From JANQMX01 sp965247175 (lineage in GTDB: Bacteria > Pseudomonadota > Alphaproteobacteria > Kiloniellales > DSM-21159), in NCBI GenBank assembly GCA_965247175.1, contig OZ252006.1:1364001-1428000 (forward strand): a stretch of 64,000 nt of DNA, in the 5' to 3' direction. The notes under the pieces are model-generated. The model was not told the DNA's origin, made no database searches, and was given only the letters and a program-made list of their open reading frames with translations. A program made the position numbers and the translations under genes. Positions 1 through 8,794 of the stretch are shown piece by piece (the first letter of the stretch is position 1; each line of letters starts with the position of its first letter).

Positions 1-136
1 CGTCCTTCATCACGTCTTCCAAGGCATGCACAGACTTCTCGCGCCCTACGAAGAGCGGCACGATCATGTGCGGGAACACCACGATGTCCCGCAGCGGCAA
101 AACCGGGAAGACGCTGCCTTTTGAAAGCTCTAGCAT
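1..136 (-). CDS. lon: Lon ATP-dependent protease, N-terminal fragment
   Basis: Only the first 45 codons lie in the window; the gene runs off the left edge. The translation begins MLELSKGSVFPVLPLRD and continues into the conserved start of the Lon substrate-binding (LAN) domain, with the VVFPHMIVPLFVGR stretch. Lon is a cytoplasmic AAA+ serine protease that degrades misfolded and regulatory proteins. The ATG at 136 is chosen because an in-frame stop lies just upstream (146-148) and an AAAGGA ribosome binding site sits about 12 bases before it. It lies downstream of clpX on the same strand, the usual alphaproteobacterial clpP-clpX-lon order. Confidence 0.93.
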   Translation of the reverse strand, partial: MLELSKGSVFPVLPLRDIVVFPHMIVPLFVGREKSVHALEDVMKD

Positions 137-283
137 CTGGATACATCATCCTTTGTCAGCGGCTGCACCGGCATTTGAGCCCGGCGCGCCTCGTTTTGTG
201 TGACCCGGCCCTGGTCGGCACCGGATTAACTACGGTAACTGACCGCCCAGCCAACATTTTTCAAGGACTTGACAAACCCCAGG

Positions 284-299
284 GGCGACAGGAGTCGCC
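284..299 (-). terminator. short hairpin between clpX and lon
   Basis: A perfect 6-bp stem (GGCGAC/GTCGCC) with a four-base AGGA loop lies 15 bases past the clpX stop. No T-run follows on the minus strand, so it may only be a weak terminator or an mRNA-stabilising hairpin. Confidence 0.3.
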
Positions 300-314
300 A
301 CGCCGATGGATCGG

Positions 315-1583
315 CTAGGACGCGCTGGATTCCTTATCCTCGCGACGGTCCGAATAGATATAGAGCGGCTGCCCCCGACCTTCGACCACCTCGCGGTTGA
401 TAACGATCTCTTCAACGCCGCTGAGGCTGGGGAGATCGTACATGGGATCGAGCAGGATAGCTTCCATGATCGAGCGCAAACCGCGGGCGCCTGTCTTGCG
501 GGCCAGGGCCTTCTCGGCAATGGCGCTGTAGGCATCGTCGGTGAACTGCAGGCTTACGCTCTCCATATCGAAGAGCCTCTGATACTGCTTGACCAGAGCA
601 TTCTTCGGCTTGGTCAGGATCTCGATCAGCGCTTCCTCGCTCAGGTCCTCCAGCGTGGCAACCACCGGGAGACGACCGACAAACTCGGGGATGAGGCCGA
701 ACTTCAGGAGGTCCTCCGGCTCCACCTCGCGCAGAACGGTCCCGGTGTTGCGCTCATCCGGGCCGCGCACGTCGGCGCCGAAGCCGATGGCCGAACCCTT
801 GCCACGGCCGGCAATGATCTTTTCCAGGCCGGCAAAGGCGCCGCCGCAAATGAAGAGGATGTTAGTCGTGTCGACCTGCAGGAATTCCTGCTGCGGATGC
901 TTGCGCCCGCCCTGGGGCGGCACCGAGGCAACGGTGCCTTCCATGATCTTCAGAAGCGCCTGCTGAACGCCCTCGCCCGACACGTCGCGGGTGATCGAGG
1001 GGTTGTCAGACTTGCGGCTGATCTTGTCGACCTCGTCAATGTAGACGATGCCGCGCTGTGCGCGCTCGACGTTGTAGTCGGCGGACTGCAGCAGCTTGAG
1101 AATGATGTTTTCCACATCCTCACCCACATAGCCCGCCTCGGTCAGAGTCGTGGCGTCGGCCATGGTGAAGGGCACGTCGAGGATGCGGGCCAGGGTCTGG
1201 GCCAGGAGCGTCTTGCCGCAGCCGGTCGGGCCGATCAGCAGAATGTTCGACTTGGCCAGTTCGACATCATTGCTCTTGGTACCGTGGGACAACCGCTTGT
1301 AGTGGTTGTGCACAGCGACCGAGAGGACCCGCTTCGCATAGTCCTGGCCGATCACATAATCGTCCAGAACAGCGCAGATATCGGAGGGCGATGGAACGCC
1401 ATCCCGAGTCTTCACGAGGGTCGACTTGTTCTCCTCGCGGATGATGTCCATGCACAGCTCGACGCACTCATCGCAGATGAATACCGTCGGCCCCGCAATC
1501 AGCTTACGGACCTCGTGCTGGCTCTTTCCGCAAAAGGAGCAGTAGAGGGTGTTCTTACTGTCGCCGCCGCTCGTCTTCGTCAT
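315..1583 (-). CDS. clpX: ClpX, ATP-binding unfoldase subunit of ClpXP protease
   Basis: 422 residues, normal ClpX length. The N-terminal zinc-binding domain has C15/C18 and C37/C40; the AAA+ domain carries Walker A GPTGCGKT (118-125), the pore loop GYVG (151-154) and Walker B ending in DEVD (about 183-186). ClpX recognises tagged substrates, unfolds them using ATP and threads them into ClpP. The ATG at 1583 lies right before a typical ClpX N terminus. It is downstream of clpP on the same strand with about 200 bases between, enough for its own promoter. Long plus-strand reading frames across this gene are antisense shadows. Confidence 0.97.
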   Translation of the reverse strand: MTKTSGGDSKNTLYCSFCGKSQHEVRKLIAGPTVFICDECVELCMDIIREENKSTLVKTRDGVPSPSDICAVLDDYVIGQDYAKRVLSVAVHNHYKRLSHGTKSNDVELAKSNILLIGPTGCGKTLLAQTLARILDVPFTMADATTLTEAGYVGEDVENIILKLLQSADYNVERAQRGIVYIDEVDKISRKSDNPSITRDVSGEGVQQALLKIMEGTVASVPPQGGRKHPQQEFLQVDTTNILFICGGAFAGLEKIIAGRGKGSAIGFGADVRGPDERNTGTVLREVEPEDLLKFGLIPEFVGRLPVVATLEDLSEEALIEILTKPKNALVKQYQRLFDMESVSLQFTDDAYSAIAEKALARKTGARGLRSIMEAILLDPMYDLPSLSGVEEIVINREVVEGRGQPLYIYSDRREDKESSAS

Positions 1584-1787
1584 AGTGCAATACTGCTACC
1601 CACGTCTCGGAATAGATGTTAGCGAAGGGCGAGGCGACCGCACAATGCCTAAAACCGAAAGCGCACGGCGGAAGCGAGGCACCCAGCGCCTCTCAAAGAC
1701 CCTAGGACCAAGGGTTTCACAAGAACTTAATTGGCCCAAGGCGGTTAGGCAAAGGGTCGCGGCGAATTGGCCTGCAAATGGCCGTGA

Positions 1788-2447
1788 TCAAGCCGCGCCG
1801 TTGCCCGGCCCGTCCTCGGACGCCAAGGCCAGAGCGGCCGGGCGCTCGCTGACCACCTCGTCGATCAGCCCGAATTTCAGGGCCTCTTCCGGGATCATGA
1901 AGCGATCCCGCTCCATGGCGTCCTCGATTTTTGCGATGTCTTGGCCGGTGTGCTGGGCATAGATTTCGTTAAGACGCTGCCTCACCGCCAGAATCTCGCG
2001 GGCGTGAATCTCGATGTCCGTGGCTTGCCCCTGAAAGCCGCCAGAGGGCTGATGCACCATGATCTTGGCGTTGGGCAGCGAGAAGCGCTTGCCGGCGGCG
2101 CCGGCCATCAGCAGCAGCGACCCGGCCGAAGCCGCCTGACCGATACACACCGTCGAAACGTCGGGACGGATGTACTGCATGGTGTCGTACATCGCGAGGC
2201 CTGCGCTGACATGCCCGCCCGGAGAGTTGATGTAGAAGGCGATGTCCTTCTCGGGATTCTCCGACTCCAGGAACAGCAACTGCGCGCAGACCAGGCTCGC
2301 GACCATGTCGTTGATCGGCCCGGTCAGGAAAATGATCCGCTCCTTCAGAAGGCGCGAGTAGATATCGTAGGCGCGCTCGCCCCGGTTGGTCTGCTCGACC
2401 ACCATCGGGACCAGGGTGTTCATCGTCATCTCGCGCGGGTCGCTCAT
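1788..2447 (-). CDS. clpP: ClpP, proteolytic subunit of Clp protease
   Basis: 219 residues, peptidase family S14. The catalytic triad is visible: S107 in GQAASAGS, H132 in MVHQP and D181 in ERDRF. It forms the double-ring chamber that degrades substrates delivered by ClpX. Start at ATG 2447 has a strong GAGGAG ribosome binding site about 7 bases upstream; the in-frame ATGs at codons 7 and 9 are possible but less well placed. A GC-rich hairpin sits just before the ribosome binding site. It lies between tig (upstream) and clpX (downstream), all on the minus strand. Confidence 0.97.
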   Translation of the reverse strand: MSDPREMTMNTLVPMVVEQTNRGERAYDIYSRLLKERIIFLTGPINDMVASLVCAQLLFLESENPEKDIAFYINSPGGHVSAGLAMYDTMQYIRPDVSTVCIGQAASAGSLLLMAGAAGKRFSLPNAKIMVHQPSGGFQGQATDIEIHAREILAVRQRLNEIYAQHTGQDIAKIEDAMERDRFMIPEEALKFGLIDEVVSERPAALALASEDGPGNGAA

Positions 2448-2461
2448 CTTGTCTCCTCAAC

Positions 2462-2479
2462 TGCCCAGGGCACTGGGCA
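2462..2479 (-). promoter_or_regulatory. hairpin in the clpP leader beside the ribosome binding site
   Basis: A perfect 7-bp stem (TGCCCAG/CTGGGCA) with a GGCA loop ends only a few bases before the GAGGAG ribosome binding site of clpP. It could modulate translation initiation or act as a weak terminator for tig. The structure is seen directly; the role is inferred. Confidence 0.35.
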
Positions 2480-2543
2480 ACGCTGTGTATTGGGCTCGGC
2501 CGGAGTTGTTAGATAGGGAGTTCGAAGGAGAGGTAAACGCCAG

Positions 2544-3929
2544 TCAGCTCTTCTTTTTCTTCTTGCCCTTCTTCTCGTCCCCCTCGGCGGAGTCGCCTTC
2601 AGAGGCTTCCTCGTCCGCCAAGGCCTGAGCCTCCTCCACCGTGACCTCGCGATCGTTGAGCTTGGCGAGATCGAGAATGAAGTCGACCACCTTGTCCTCG
2701 AACAGCGGCGCACGAAGGTTGGCGATCGCCTCCGGATTGTTCTGGAAGTACTCGATGACCTCGCGCTCCTGGCCGGGGTGGCGCTGAGCTTCCATCATCA
2801 GGGCGCGATTGACGTCCTCGTTGGCGACCTCGACCCCGTTGACGCGACCAACCTCGGACAGCAGCAGACCGAGGCGCACCCGCCGTTCGGCGATCGCGCG
2901 GTACTCGGCCTTCAAGCTCTCTTCGTCTTTGTCCTTGTCTTCCTCGTCGAGGGTGCCGCGCTCTTTGTCCTGCTGGATTTGCTGCCAGATCGCCTCGAAC
3001 TCGACGTCGACCATGCCTTCCGGCACGCCGAAGTCGTGATTCTCCGCCAGCTTGTCGAGCAGCTCGCGCTTGAGCCGCATGCGGGTGATCTGCTCGTAGT
3101 GCTTGCCGATGTCGGCTTCGAGCTTCTGGCGCAGGTCCTCGAGGCTTTCGGCCCCATAGACCTTGGCCATCTCGTCGTTCACCTCGCCGGGAATCGAGGC
3201 CAGAATCTGCTTTACCTTGACCTGGAAGATGGCATCACGGCCGGCCAGCTTGTCGTTGGCGTACTGCTCGGGGAAGGTCACCTTGACCTCGGTCTCGTCA
3301 CCCTCCGAGAGGCCGATCAGCTGATCTTCGAAACCGGCGATGAAGCTGTTGGAGCCGAGCTCCAGATGGTGATCCTCAGCCTCCATGCCCGGCAGGGTTT
3401 CGCCGTCGACCGAGCCTTTGAAGTCGATCACCAGCACGTCGCCAGACTGGGACGGGCGTGGCTCTTCCAGCGGCACCCGCGTGCTCTGCTGCTTGGCCAG
3501 GCGCTCCAGCGCGTCGTCGACCTCCTTCTCGGGCACCTTGATGGTCAGGCGCTCGAGCTCGAGCTTGGAGAAGTCCATCGGCGTGATCTCGGGCAGCAGC
3601 TCGACGTTGAGCCGATACTCCAGATCCTGGCCGGCATCGAAGGAATCGATCTCGATCTTGGGCTGGGTGGCCACGCGCAGGCCGCGCTCGTTGAGCGCTT
3701 GCTCGGAAGCCTCGTTGACCGCCTTCTCCAGAACCTCGCCGCGCACCGCTTCGCCGTAGCGCTTCTTCAGGATGCTGATCGGCACCTTGCCGGGGCGAAA
3801 GCCGGCCACCTTGATGGTGCGACCGAGCTCTTCGAGACGATCCTTCGTCTTCTCTTCGATGTCACTGGAGCTGATGACGACCTTGAATTCGCGCTTCAGC
3901 CCTTCCGAGAGTGTTTCCGTGACCTGCAT
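2544..3929 (-). CDS. tig: trigger factor, ribosome-associated chaperone
   Basis: 461 residues beginning MQVTETLSEGLKREF. The N-terminal ribosome-binding signature GFRPGKVP is at residues 43-50; a FKBP-type peptidyl-prolyl isomerase domain follows at roughly 155-250; the remainder is the helical chaperone domain. The C terminus is an acidic stretch followed by a lysine-rich tail (KKGKKKKKS), common in alphaproteobacterial trigger factors. It receives nascent chains at the ribosome exit tunnel. The frame stays open for 52 codons upstream of the chosen ATG, but that stretch has no trigger-factor character. It lies upstream of clpP-clpX-lon, a classical proteostasis cluster. Confidence 0.96.
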   Translation of the reverse strand: MQVTETLSEGLKREFKVVISSSDIEEKTKDRLEELGRTIKVAGFRPGKVPISILKKRYGEAVRGEVLEKAVNEASEQALNERGLRVATQPKIEIDSFDAGQDLEYRLNVELLPEITPMDFSKLELERLTIKVPEKEVDDALERLAKQQSTRVPLEEPRPSQSGDVLVIDFKGSVDGETLPGMEAEDHHLELGSNSFIAGFEDQLIGLSEGDETEVKVTFPEQYANDKLAGRDAIFQVKVKQILASIPGEVNDEMAKVYGAESLEDLRQKLEADIGKHYEQITRMRLKRELLDKLAENHDFGVPEGMVDVEFEAIWQQIQQDKERGTLDEEDKDKDEESLKAEYRAIAERRVRLGLLLSEVGRVNGVEVANEDVNRALMMEAQRHPGQEREVIEYFQNNPEAIANLRAPLFEDKVVDFILDLAKLNDREVTVEEAQALADEEASEGDSAEGDEKKGKKKKKS

Positions 3930-4042
3930 TGCAGCAGCGGCCTCCAAAATCTTAGGATAACAAGTATTTAGACGAGCGAAGCGAACGCAACAGGTGCGAC
4001 CTCGAACGACGGTGGGCGCTGTCTGGAACCCCGGACGCACTC

Positions 4043-4128
4043 TGGTGCGGGCGGAGGGACTTGAACCCCCACGACACAAGGTCACCAGGACCTAAACCTG
4101 GCGCGTCTGCCAATTCCGCCACGCCCGC
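4043..4128 (-). tRNA. tRNA-Leu, anticodon UAG
   Basis: On the minus strand a class II tRNA folds with a 7-bp acceptor stem GCGGGCG/CGCCCGC. The anticodon stem CCAGG/CCTGG encloses the loop TTTAGGT, giving anticodon UAG (reads CUA/CUG leucine codons). A long variable arm and a GGTTCAAGTCC T-arm are present. The 3' CCA is encoded (4043-4045). It lies between the E1-like gene and tig. Confidence 0.97.
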
Positions 4129-4242
4129 TTCCGACGCTGCGAGCCACCCGACGGCGCCTCGTGGAAGCGCCGGGGTATAGCACCGCGAATCAGCCTTAAC
4201 AAGGACCGCAGCCGCCCGTTTGCGAGGTCTTTCGCCTTGCTC

Positions 4243-6684
4243 TCACCGTGCCAGCATGGCGGCCGCGCAGGCGTCCAGAATGGCGTCCTCGTCGATGCGG
4301 TGGTGGCGGTAGAGATCGGGAATGTCGCCCGACTGCCCGAAGTGCTCGACACCCAGCGCCTGGACGCGCTGGCCGCGCACGGCGCCGAGCCACGCCAGGG
4401 TGGCCGGATGGCCGTCGAGGACGGTCACTAGGCCGGCATCGGCTGCGAGTGGCGCCAAGAGCGACTCCACATGCGCACCGGCCGATGGCGTGCCGCTTTG
4501 GCGCGCCTGCTCCGCCGCGCTCCATTCCGCGTTCAGGCGGTCGGCCGAGGTGATCGCCAGCAAACCGGCATCCGGTATGTCTTCCAAAACGGCCTCATAG
4601 GCCGCAAGGGCCTCCGCCGCGACGGCCCCGCTGTAGGCGATCGCAAGGGAGGCGTTCGGCCCAGGTGGGCGCAACCAATAGCCGCCGCGAATGATGTCCT
4701 GCCGTAGCTTTGCATCGAACGCCCGCTCAGGCTGCTCGAGGCTGCGGGTGGAGAGCCGGAGGTAGACCGAGCCACCCTTGCTGTCGCGCAACCAGTCGGT
4801 CTCCGGATCGGCGTCATGGCCGGGATGAGCCTCGTCCCGCTGCAGGTAGTCGAAAGACCAGCCGATGATCGCTGCCAGCTCGTCGACGAAGGCCGGCTCG
4901 AAGGCGGCGAGACCGTCCTGGGCCATGCCGATAAGCGGCGTCGAGAGCGACTGGTGGGCACCGCCTTCCGGGGCCAAGCTGATGCCGGAGGGGGTGGCTA
5001 CGAGAATGAAACGCGCGTCCTGATAGCAGGCATAGTTCAGCGCATCGAGGCCACGCTGAATGAAGGGGTCGTAGAGCGTTCCGACCGGCAGCAGGCGCCG
5101 CCCGAAGAGGCTGTGAGACAGGCCGAAGGCGGCCAACAGCAGGAAGAGATTGTGCTCGGCAATGCCAAGCTCCAGATGCTGCCCCTCGGGTGACATGCCC
5201 CAGCGCTGCGCTGAAACCACCCTCTGCTCGCGGAAGAGGTCTTCGCGGGGGTGTCGGTCAAAAATGCCGCGGCGATTGACCCAGCCGCCCAGATTGGTCG
5301 AGACCGTGACGTCCGGCGAGGTCGTAACCACGGCATCGGCGAGTGCGCCGCCGTCCCGCGCCAAGTCGGCAAGGATGCGCCCGAAGCCCTCCTGCGTCGA
5401 CATGCGCGCGGCTTGCGGCACCGTGAGCCCGTCGGCGCCCGTCACCAGCTCGGTTCGGTAGTGCCGCGGGTACTCGGCCGCGAAGGGCACCTGGTCGAGA
5501 AAGGTGCGCATGGCGTCGGTGTCGAGCGACAAGCCGGCGAAGGGCTCCCACTCCTGGCCGTCGGCGATGGCGTTGCTCTGCTTGAACTGCGCCATCTGCT
5601 CTTCATTCATCAGGCCGGCGTGGTTGTCCTTGTGGCCGGCGAAGGGCAGTCCAAGCCCCTTGATGGTGTAAGCGATGAAGCAGGTCGGCTGGTCGTCCTC
5701 GATGGAACGAAAGGTCTCCAGCACCGTTTCCAGGCAATGGCCGCCGAGGTTGCACATGAGGGCATGGAGCGCCTCGTCATCCAGTTCATCGAGCAGCGCA
5801 GCAATACCCGGCAAGCCATTGAGATCGGAATGCAATTGCCGGCGCCAAGCTGCCCCGCCCTGGAAGACCAGCGCCGAGTAGAGGGAGTTGGGACAGTCGT
5901 CGATCCAGGCCCGCAGCGCCTCTCCATCGGGCCGGGCGAAGGCGGCTTGCAGCTTCTTGCCGTACTTCAGGGTGACGACCCGCCAGCCCATGGTATCGAA
6001 CAGCTTATCGAACTGGCCAAACAGCCGATCGCTCACCACCGCATCAAGGCTCTGGCGGTTGTAGTCGATCACCCACCAGACATTGCGCAGGTCATGCTTC
6101 CAGCCTTCGAGCAAGGCTTCATAGACATTGCCTTCGTCGAGCTCGGCATCGCCGACCAGGGCCACCATCCGCCCCAACGGCCGGCCTTCGGGCAACTGCT
6201 CCTTGGCGGCGAGATAGTCCTGCACCAGGCTGGCAAAGACGGTCACCGCGACGCCCAGACCAACGGAGCCGGTGGAGAAATCCACGTCGACGTTGTCCTT
6301 GGTGCGGGAGGGATAGGACTGTGCCCCGCCGAAGGCCCGAAAGTTCTCCAGCGCCTCGCGGCTTTGCCGACCGAGCAGATACTGGATGGCGTGAAACACC
6401 GGGCTGGCATGGGGCTTGACGGCAACCCGGTCTTCCGGCCGCAGGATGTCGAAGTAGAGCGCGGTCATGAGCGTGACCATGGAAGCGCTGGAGGCCTGGT
6501 GTCCGCCGACCTTGAGACCGTCTCGGCTGGGCCGCAGGTGGTTTGCGTTGTGGATGGTCCAACTCGAGAGCCAGAGCAGCTTGCGTTCCAGCGCCCGAAG
6601 AACGGCGAGCCGGGACACCTCACTGTCCGGCGCTGGCTGCCCGCTTGCCATACCTGTCTCGATCGGAACTGCGCTGTCGCTCAT
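4243..6684 (-). CDS. AceE-like 2-oxoacid dehydrogenase E1 / transketolase family protein
   Basis: 813 residues of the single-chain (alpha+beta fused) thiamine diphosphate family that includes homodimeric pyruvate dehydrogenase E1 and transketolase. The ThDP/Mg motif is seen as GDAELDEGN... ending in DYNRQS. The N-terminal block with GGHQASSASMVTLM and PHASPVFHAIQYLLG and the later PEGGAHQSLSTPLIG segment match AceE better than classical transketolase. No E2, E3 or lipoyl-domain gene is nearby, so a complete pyruvate dehydrogenase complex cannot be claimed from context. It would act in the cytoplasm on a 2-oxo acid or ketose; the substrate is uncertain. ATG 6684 is the only reasonable start. 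Confidence 0.85.
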   Translation of the reverse strand: MSDSAVPIETGMASGQPAPDSEVSRLAVLRALERKLLWLSSWTIHNANHLRPSRDGLKVGGHQASSASMVTLMTALYFDILRPEDRVAVKPHASPVFHAIQYLLGRQSREALENFRAFGGAQSYPSRTKDNVDVDFSTGSVGLGVAVTVFASLVQDYLAAKEQLPEGRPLGRMVALVGDAELDEGNVYEALLEGWKHDLRNVWWVIDYNRQSLDAVVSDRLFGQFDKLFDTMGWRVVTLKYGKKLQAAFARPDGEALRAWIDDCPNSLYSALVFQGGAAWRRQLHSDLNGLPGIAALLDELDDEALHALMCNLGGHCLETVLETFRSIEDDQPTCFIAYTIKGLGLPFAGHKDNHAGLMNEEQMAQFKQSNAIADGQEWEPFAGLSLDTDAMRTFLDQVPFAAEYPRHYRTELVTGADGLTVPQAARMSTQEGFGRILADLARDGGALADAVVTTSPDVTVSTNLGGWVNRRGIFDRHPREDLFREQRVVSAQRWGMSPEGQHLELGIAEHNLFLLLAAFGLSHSLFGRRLLPVGTLYDPFIQRGLDALNYACYQDARFILVATPSGISLAPEGGAHQSLSTPLIGMAQDGLAAFEPAFVDELAAIIGWSFDYLQRDEAHPGHDADPETDWLRDSKGGSVYLRLSTRSLEQPERAFDAKLRQDIIRGGYWLRPPGPNASLAIAYSGAVAAEALAAYEAVLEDIPDAGLLAITSADRLNAEWSAAEQARQSGTPSAGAHVESLLAPLAADAGLVTVLDGHPATLAWLGAVRGQRVQALGVEHFGQSGDIPDLYRHHRIDEDAILDACAAAMLAR

Positions 6685-6753
6685 CGCTCTCCCCTCTTAG
6701 CCCTGCGGCCTTGGCCCCAAGCACGGCAGAGCTTAGCCGCTGCCTTGGCGCTT

Positions 6754-6767
6754 CCCAAGATCTTGGG
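6754..6767. promoter_or_regulatory. perfect 14-bp palindrome upstream of the E1-like gene
   Basis: CCCAAGATCTTGGG is a perfect palindrome about 70 bases before the E1 start codon, in a promoter-like position. No regulator gene for it is recognisable nearby. It may be an operator; this is inferred from position and symmetry only. Confidence 0.35.
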
Positions 6768-6886
6768 TCTGGAACCGGTTTTTCGAGTGGGAACGAAAGA
6801 AGAGCAAGTGCCGAAACCCCAGCAGCGTGCGCGTACGCACGGCGGGGGAAAGGTTGGAACAGGGACTCTTTGAGGAAGTCGGCGTT

Positions 6887-7156
6887 TTACTGCGCAGCGA
6901 GGCGCAAGTCGGGGCGGAACTGTTCGCGGAAACTACTGGCGTTCAATGTACGCCGCTCGGAGATGCCCTGCTCGCCATGCCGCGGAACCCAGATGTCGAA
7001 GGTCACGTGATCGATGCCTTGCGCATCTTGGCGGAGTGCAATGACTTTGGCGACGACCTTCCGCCCTGCCATTCCGGTCTGATAGAAAGTGGCACCATTC
7101 ACCAACGGTGCGGACTTCGTGAAAGAGCCAATACGCTTGTCCGACAGCAATGTCAT
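6887..7156 (-). CDS. small conserved-looking hypothetical protein
   Basis: 89 residues, starting MTLLSDKRIGSFTKSA and containing TFYQTGMAGRKVVAKVIALR and a HVTFDIWVPRHG segment. I do not recognise a family. The composition is that of a folded soluble protein, with no signal peptide or membrane segment, and it is more protein-like than the overlapping plus-strand frame. It lies between nnr and the E1-like gene on the same strand, with over 130 free bases on each side, so it is probably a single-gene unit. ATG 7156 has only a modest purine-rich upstream sequence. Confidence 0.6.
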   Translation of the reverse strand: MTLLSDKRIGSFTKSAPLVNGATFYQTGMAGRKVVAKVIALRQDAQGIDHVTFDIWVPRHGEQGISERRTLNASSFREQFRPDLRLAAQ

Positions 7157-7290
7157 CGCCCTGTCTCGTTAGCCTCTGTTCTTATCGCGCTACATCCGCA
7201 GTGTTTGGGTTTCCGTTGGTTATCCTTTTACGCTGATACTGTGTCGAAGGTGTTAACACTTTTGGGACATCGGGCACAATTCCCTACTTT

Positions 7291-8784
7291 CTATGGGTTC
7301 CAATGCCTTTCGCCGAGAAGTTCTCGGCTCACGGTAGGAAGACGGTCGACCAAATCGCTGGCGATCAATCCCGGTCCAAAATTGGTTGCAGCGGCGCCGT
7401 GAAGCCAAGCCGCTGCGCTGGCCGCCGCGAAGGCCGGCATGCCTTGCGCCAAAAGCCCGCCGATCATCCCGGTGAGGACATCGCCCGCGCCGGCTGTCGC
7501 CAGCCAAGGTGGCGCATTGTCGTTGATCGTGGCGCGGCCGGACGGCTCGGCGATGACCGTGTCGCTCCCTTTCAAGAGTACCACCGCACCGCTCAACCGA
7601 GCGGCCGCACGTGCGCGGCTCAGCTTGTCCCCGGAGAGACCGGGAAAGATCCGGCGGAATTCACCTTCGTGCGGCGTCAGCACGCTGTTCGCTCGCAGGG
7701 ATTCGAACAGGCGTTCGGGCGCGTCCGCAAAAACGCTCAGCCCGTCCGCGTCCAGCACGGTCGCGTCGGACTGGTCGAGGGTAGCCAGAGTCAGCGCCTT
7801 GGTCTCGGGCTGCAGCCCCCCGCCCTGCCCGACCATGACTGCTTGATAGCGGCGCTCCGACAAGATCGCCGCCAGTGCCTCCGGTCCCTCGCAATCCCGC
7901 ACGATGAAGCAGGGCGAGGTCAGCTGATAGAGCAACCGCTCCGCCGCCGGTGCTGCGAGGCTGGTCAGGCCGGCGCCGACCCGCTGACAGGCCAGGCCGG
8001 CTAGGCGACTGGCCCCACTCATGGTGCCAGCGACGATAAGCGCGTGGCCGAAGGAATACTTGTGCTGCGCTTCTGTCCGGCGCGGATAGACCTCGCCCCA
8101 AAGCGTCGGCGCGTTGCGCCAGACACTTGGTCCGATCTCGTCGAGAACCGAGGCTGGAATGCCGATGTCGGCCACAGTCACTTCGCCGCAAAGCCGACGC
8201 CCCGGTTGCAGCAAGTGGCCGGGCTTGCGGCGAAAGAACGTGACGGTGCGGACCGCCTGCAAGACGCAGTCGCCGACCACGTCACCGCTGTCGCCGGAAA
8301 GGCCGCTCGGGACGTCCACGGCAACAGCCGGAAGTTGACGCCAGTTGATCGCCTCGGCCAGCTTCCGCGCCATGCCCTCCAGGCCTCGGGCCAAGCCGGC
8401 GCCGAAGAGCGCGTCGATGACGACCGCGGCGCCATCGAGAAGAGCTGTTTCGAGAGGCAGCACAGGCCCGTCCCACAGCGCGGCATGATGCGCCGCATCG
8501 CCCAGCAGCGCCGCGCGCTCGCCCAAGAGGGCCAGCCTGACCTCCCGGCCAGCCGCCTTGAGATGGCGGGCGGCGACAAAGCCGTCGCCACCGTTGTTGC
8601 CGGGCCCGCAGAGCACGACGACCGGGCCATCGGGACTGACGTCCTGCGCCGCCTCGGCCACGGCCTGCCCGGCGCGCTCCATCAAGTCGATGCCGGGAAC
8701 GCCCGCCGCCATGGTGGCCGCATCGGCTCGATACATCTGTTCGACAGTGAGCAGGGACTCGCCGGATGCCGCGTCGAAGGGCAT
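7291..8784 (-). CDS. nnr: bifunctional NAD(P)H-hydrate epimerase / ADP-dependent NAD(P)HX dehydratase
   Basis: 497 residues. The N-terminal YjeF_N epimerase domain (about 1-210) has the GPGNNGGDG motif at 60-68; the C-terminal ribokinase-like dehydratase domain has HEGEF, NDNAPPWLATAGAGDVLTG and other YjeF_C signatures. The enzyme repairs hydrated NADH/NADPH, epimerising R-NADHX to S-NADHX and dehydrating it. The frame extends 26 codons upstream, but that would run into the end of the aldolase gene. The ATG at 8784 leaves a 10-base gap to it and gives a normal N terminus, so it is chosen. Cotranscription with the upstream aldolase is likely. Confidence 0.93.
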   Translation of the reverse strand: MPFDAASGESLLTVEQMYRADAATMAAGVPGIDLMERAGQAVAEAAQDVSPDGPVVVLCGPGNNGGDGFVAARHLKAAGREVRLALLGERAALLGDAAHHAALWDGPVLPLETALLDGAAVVIDALFGAGLARGLEGMARKLAEAINWRQLPAVAVDVPSGLSGDSGDVVGDCVLQAVRTVTFFRRKPGHLLQPGRRLCGEVTVADIGIPASVLDEIGPSVWRNAPTLWGEVYPRRTEAQHKYSFGHALIVAGTMSGASRLAGLACQRVGAGLTSLAAPAAERLLYQLTSPCFIVRDCEGPEALAAILSERRYQAVMVGQGGGLQPETKALTLATLDQSDATVLDADGLSVFADAPERLFESLRANSVLTPHEGEFRRIFPGLSGDKLSRARAAARLSGAVVLLKGSDTVIAEPSGRATINDNAPPWLATAGAGDVLTGMIGGLLAQGMPAFAAASAAAWLHGAAATNFGPGLIASDLVDRLPTVSRELLGERHWNP

Positions 8785-8794
8785 GGAAGGCCCG

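Noticed and set aside
230..320. A heat-shock sigma-32 promoter before lon (CTTGAAA box)
   Set aside because: A CTTGAAA is present but no matching -10 element at a good distance, so not supported.
306..1622. Long plus-strand reading frame of 438 codons
   Set aside because: Antisense to clpX in a GC-rich genome; no protein family features and clpX is certain.
5251..6873. Long plus-strand reading frame of 540 codons
   Set aside because: Antisense to the E1-like gene; a codon-bias shadow without domains.
6827..7402. Plus-strand frame of 191 codons
   Set aside because: Lacks protein-like composition and overlaps both the 89-residue gene and nnr; the minus-strand frame looks more real.
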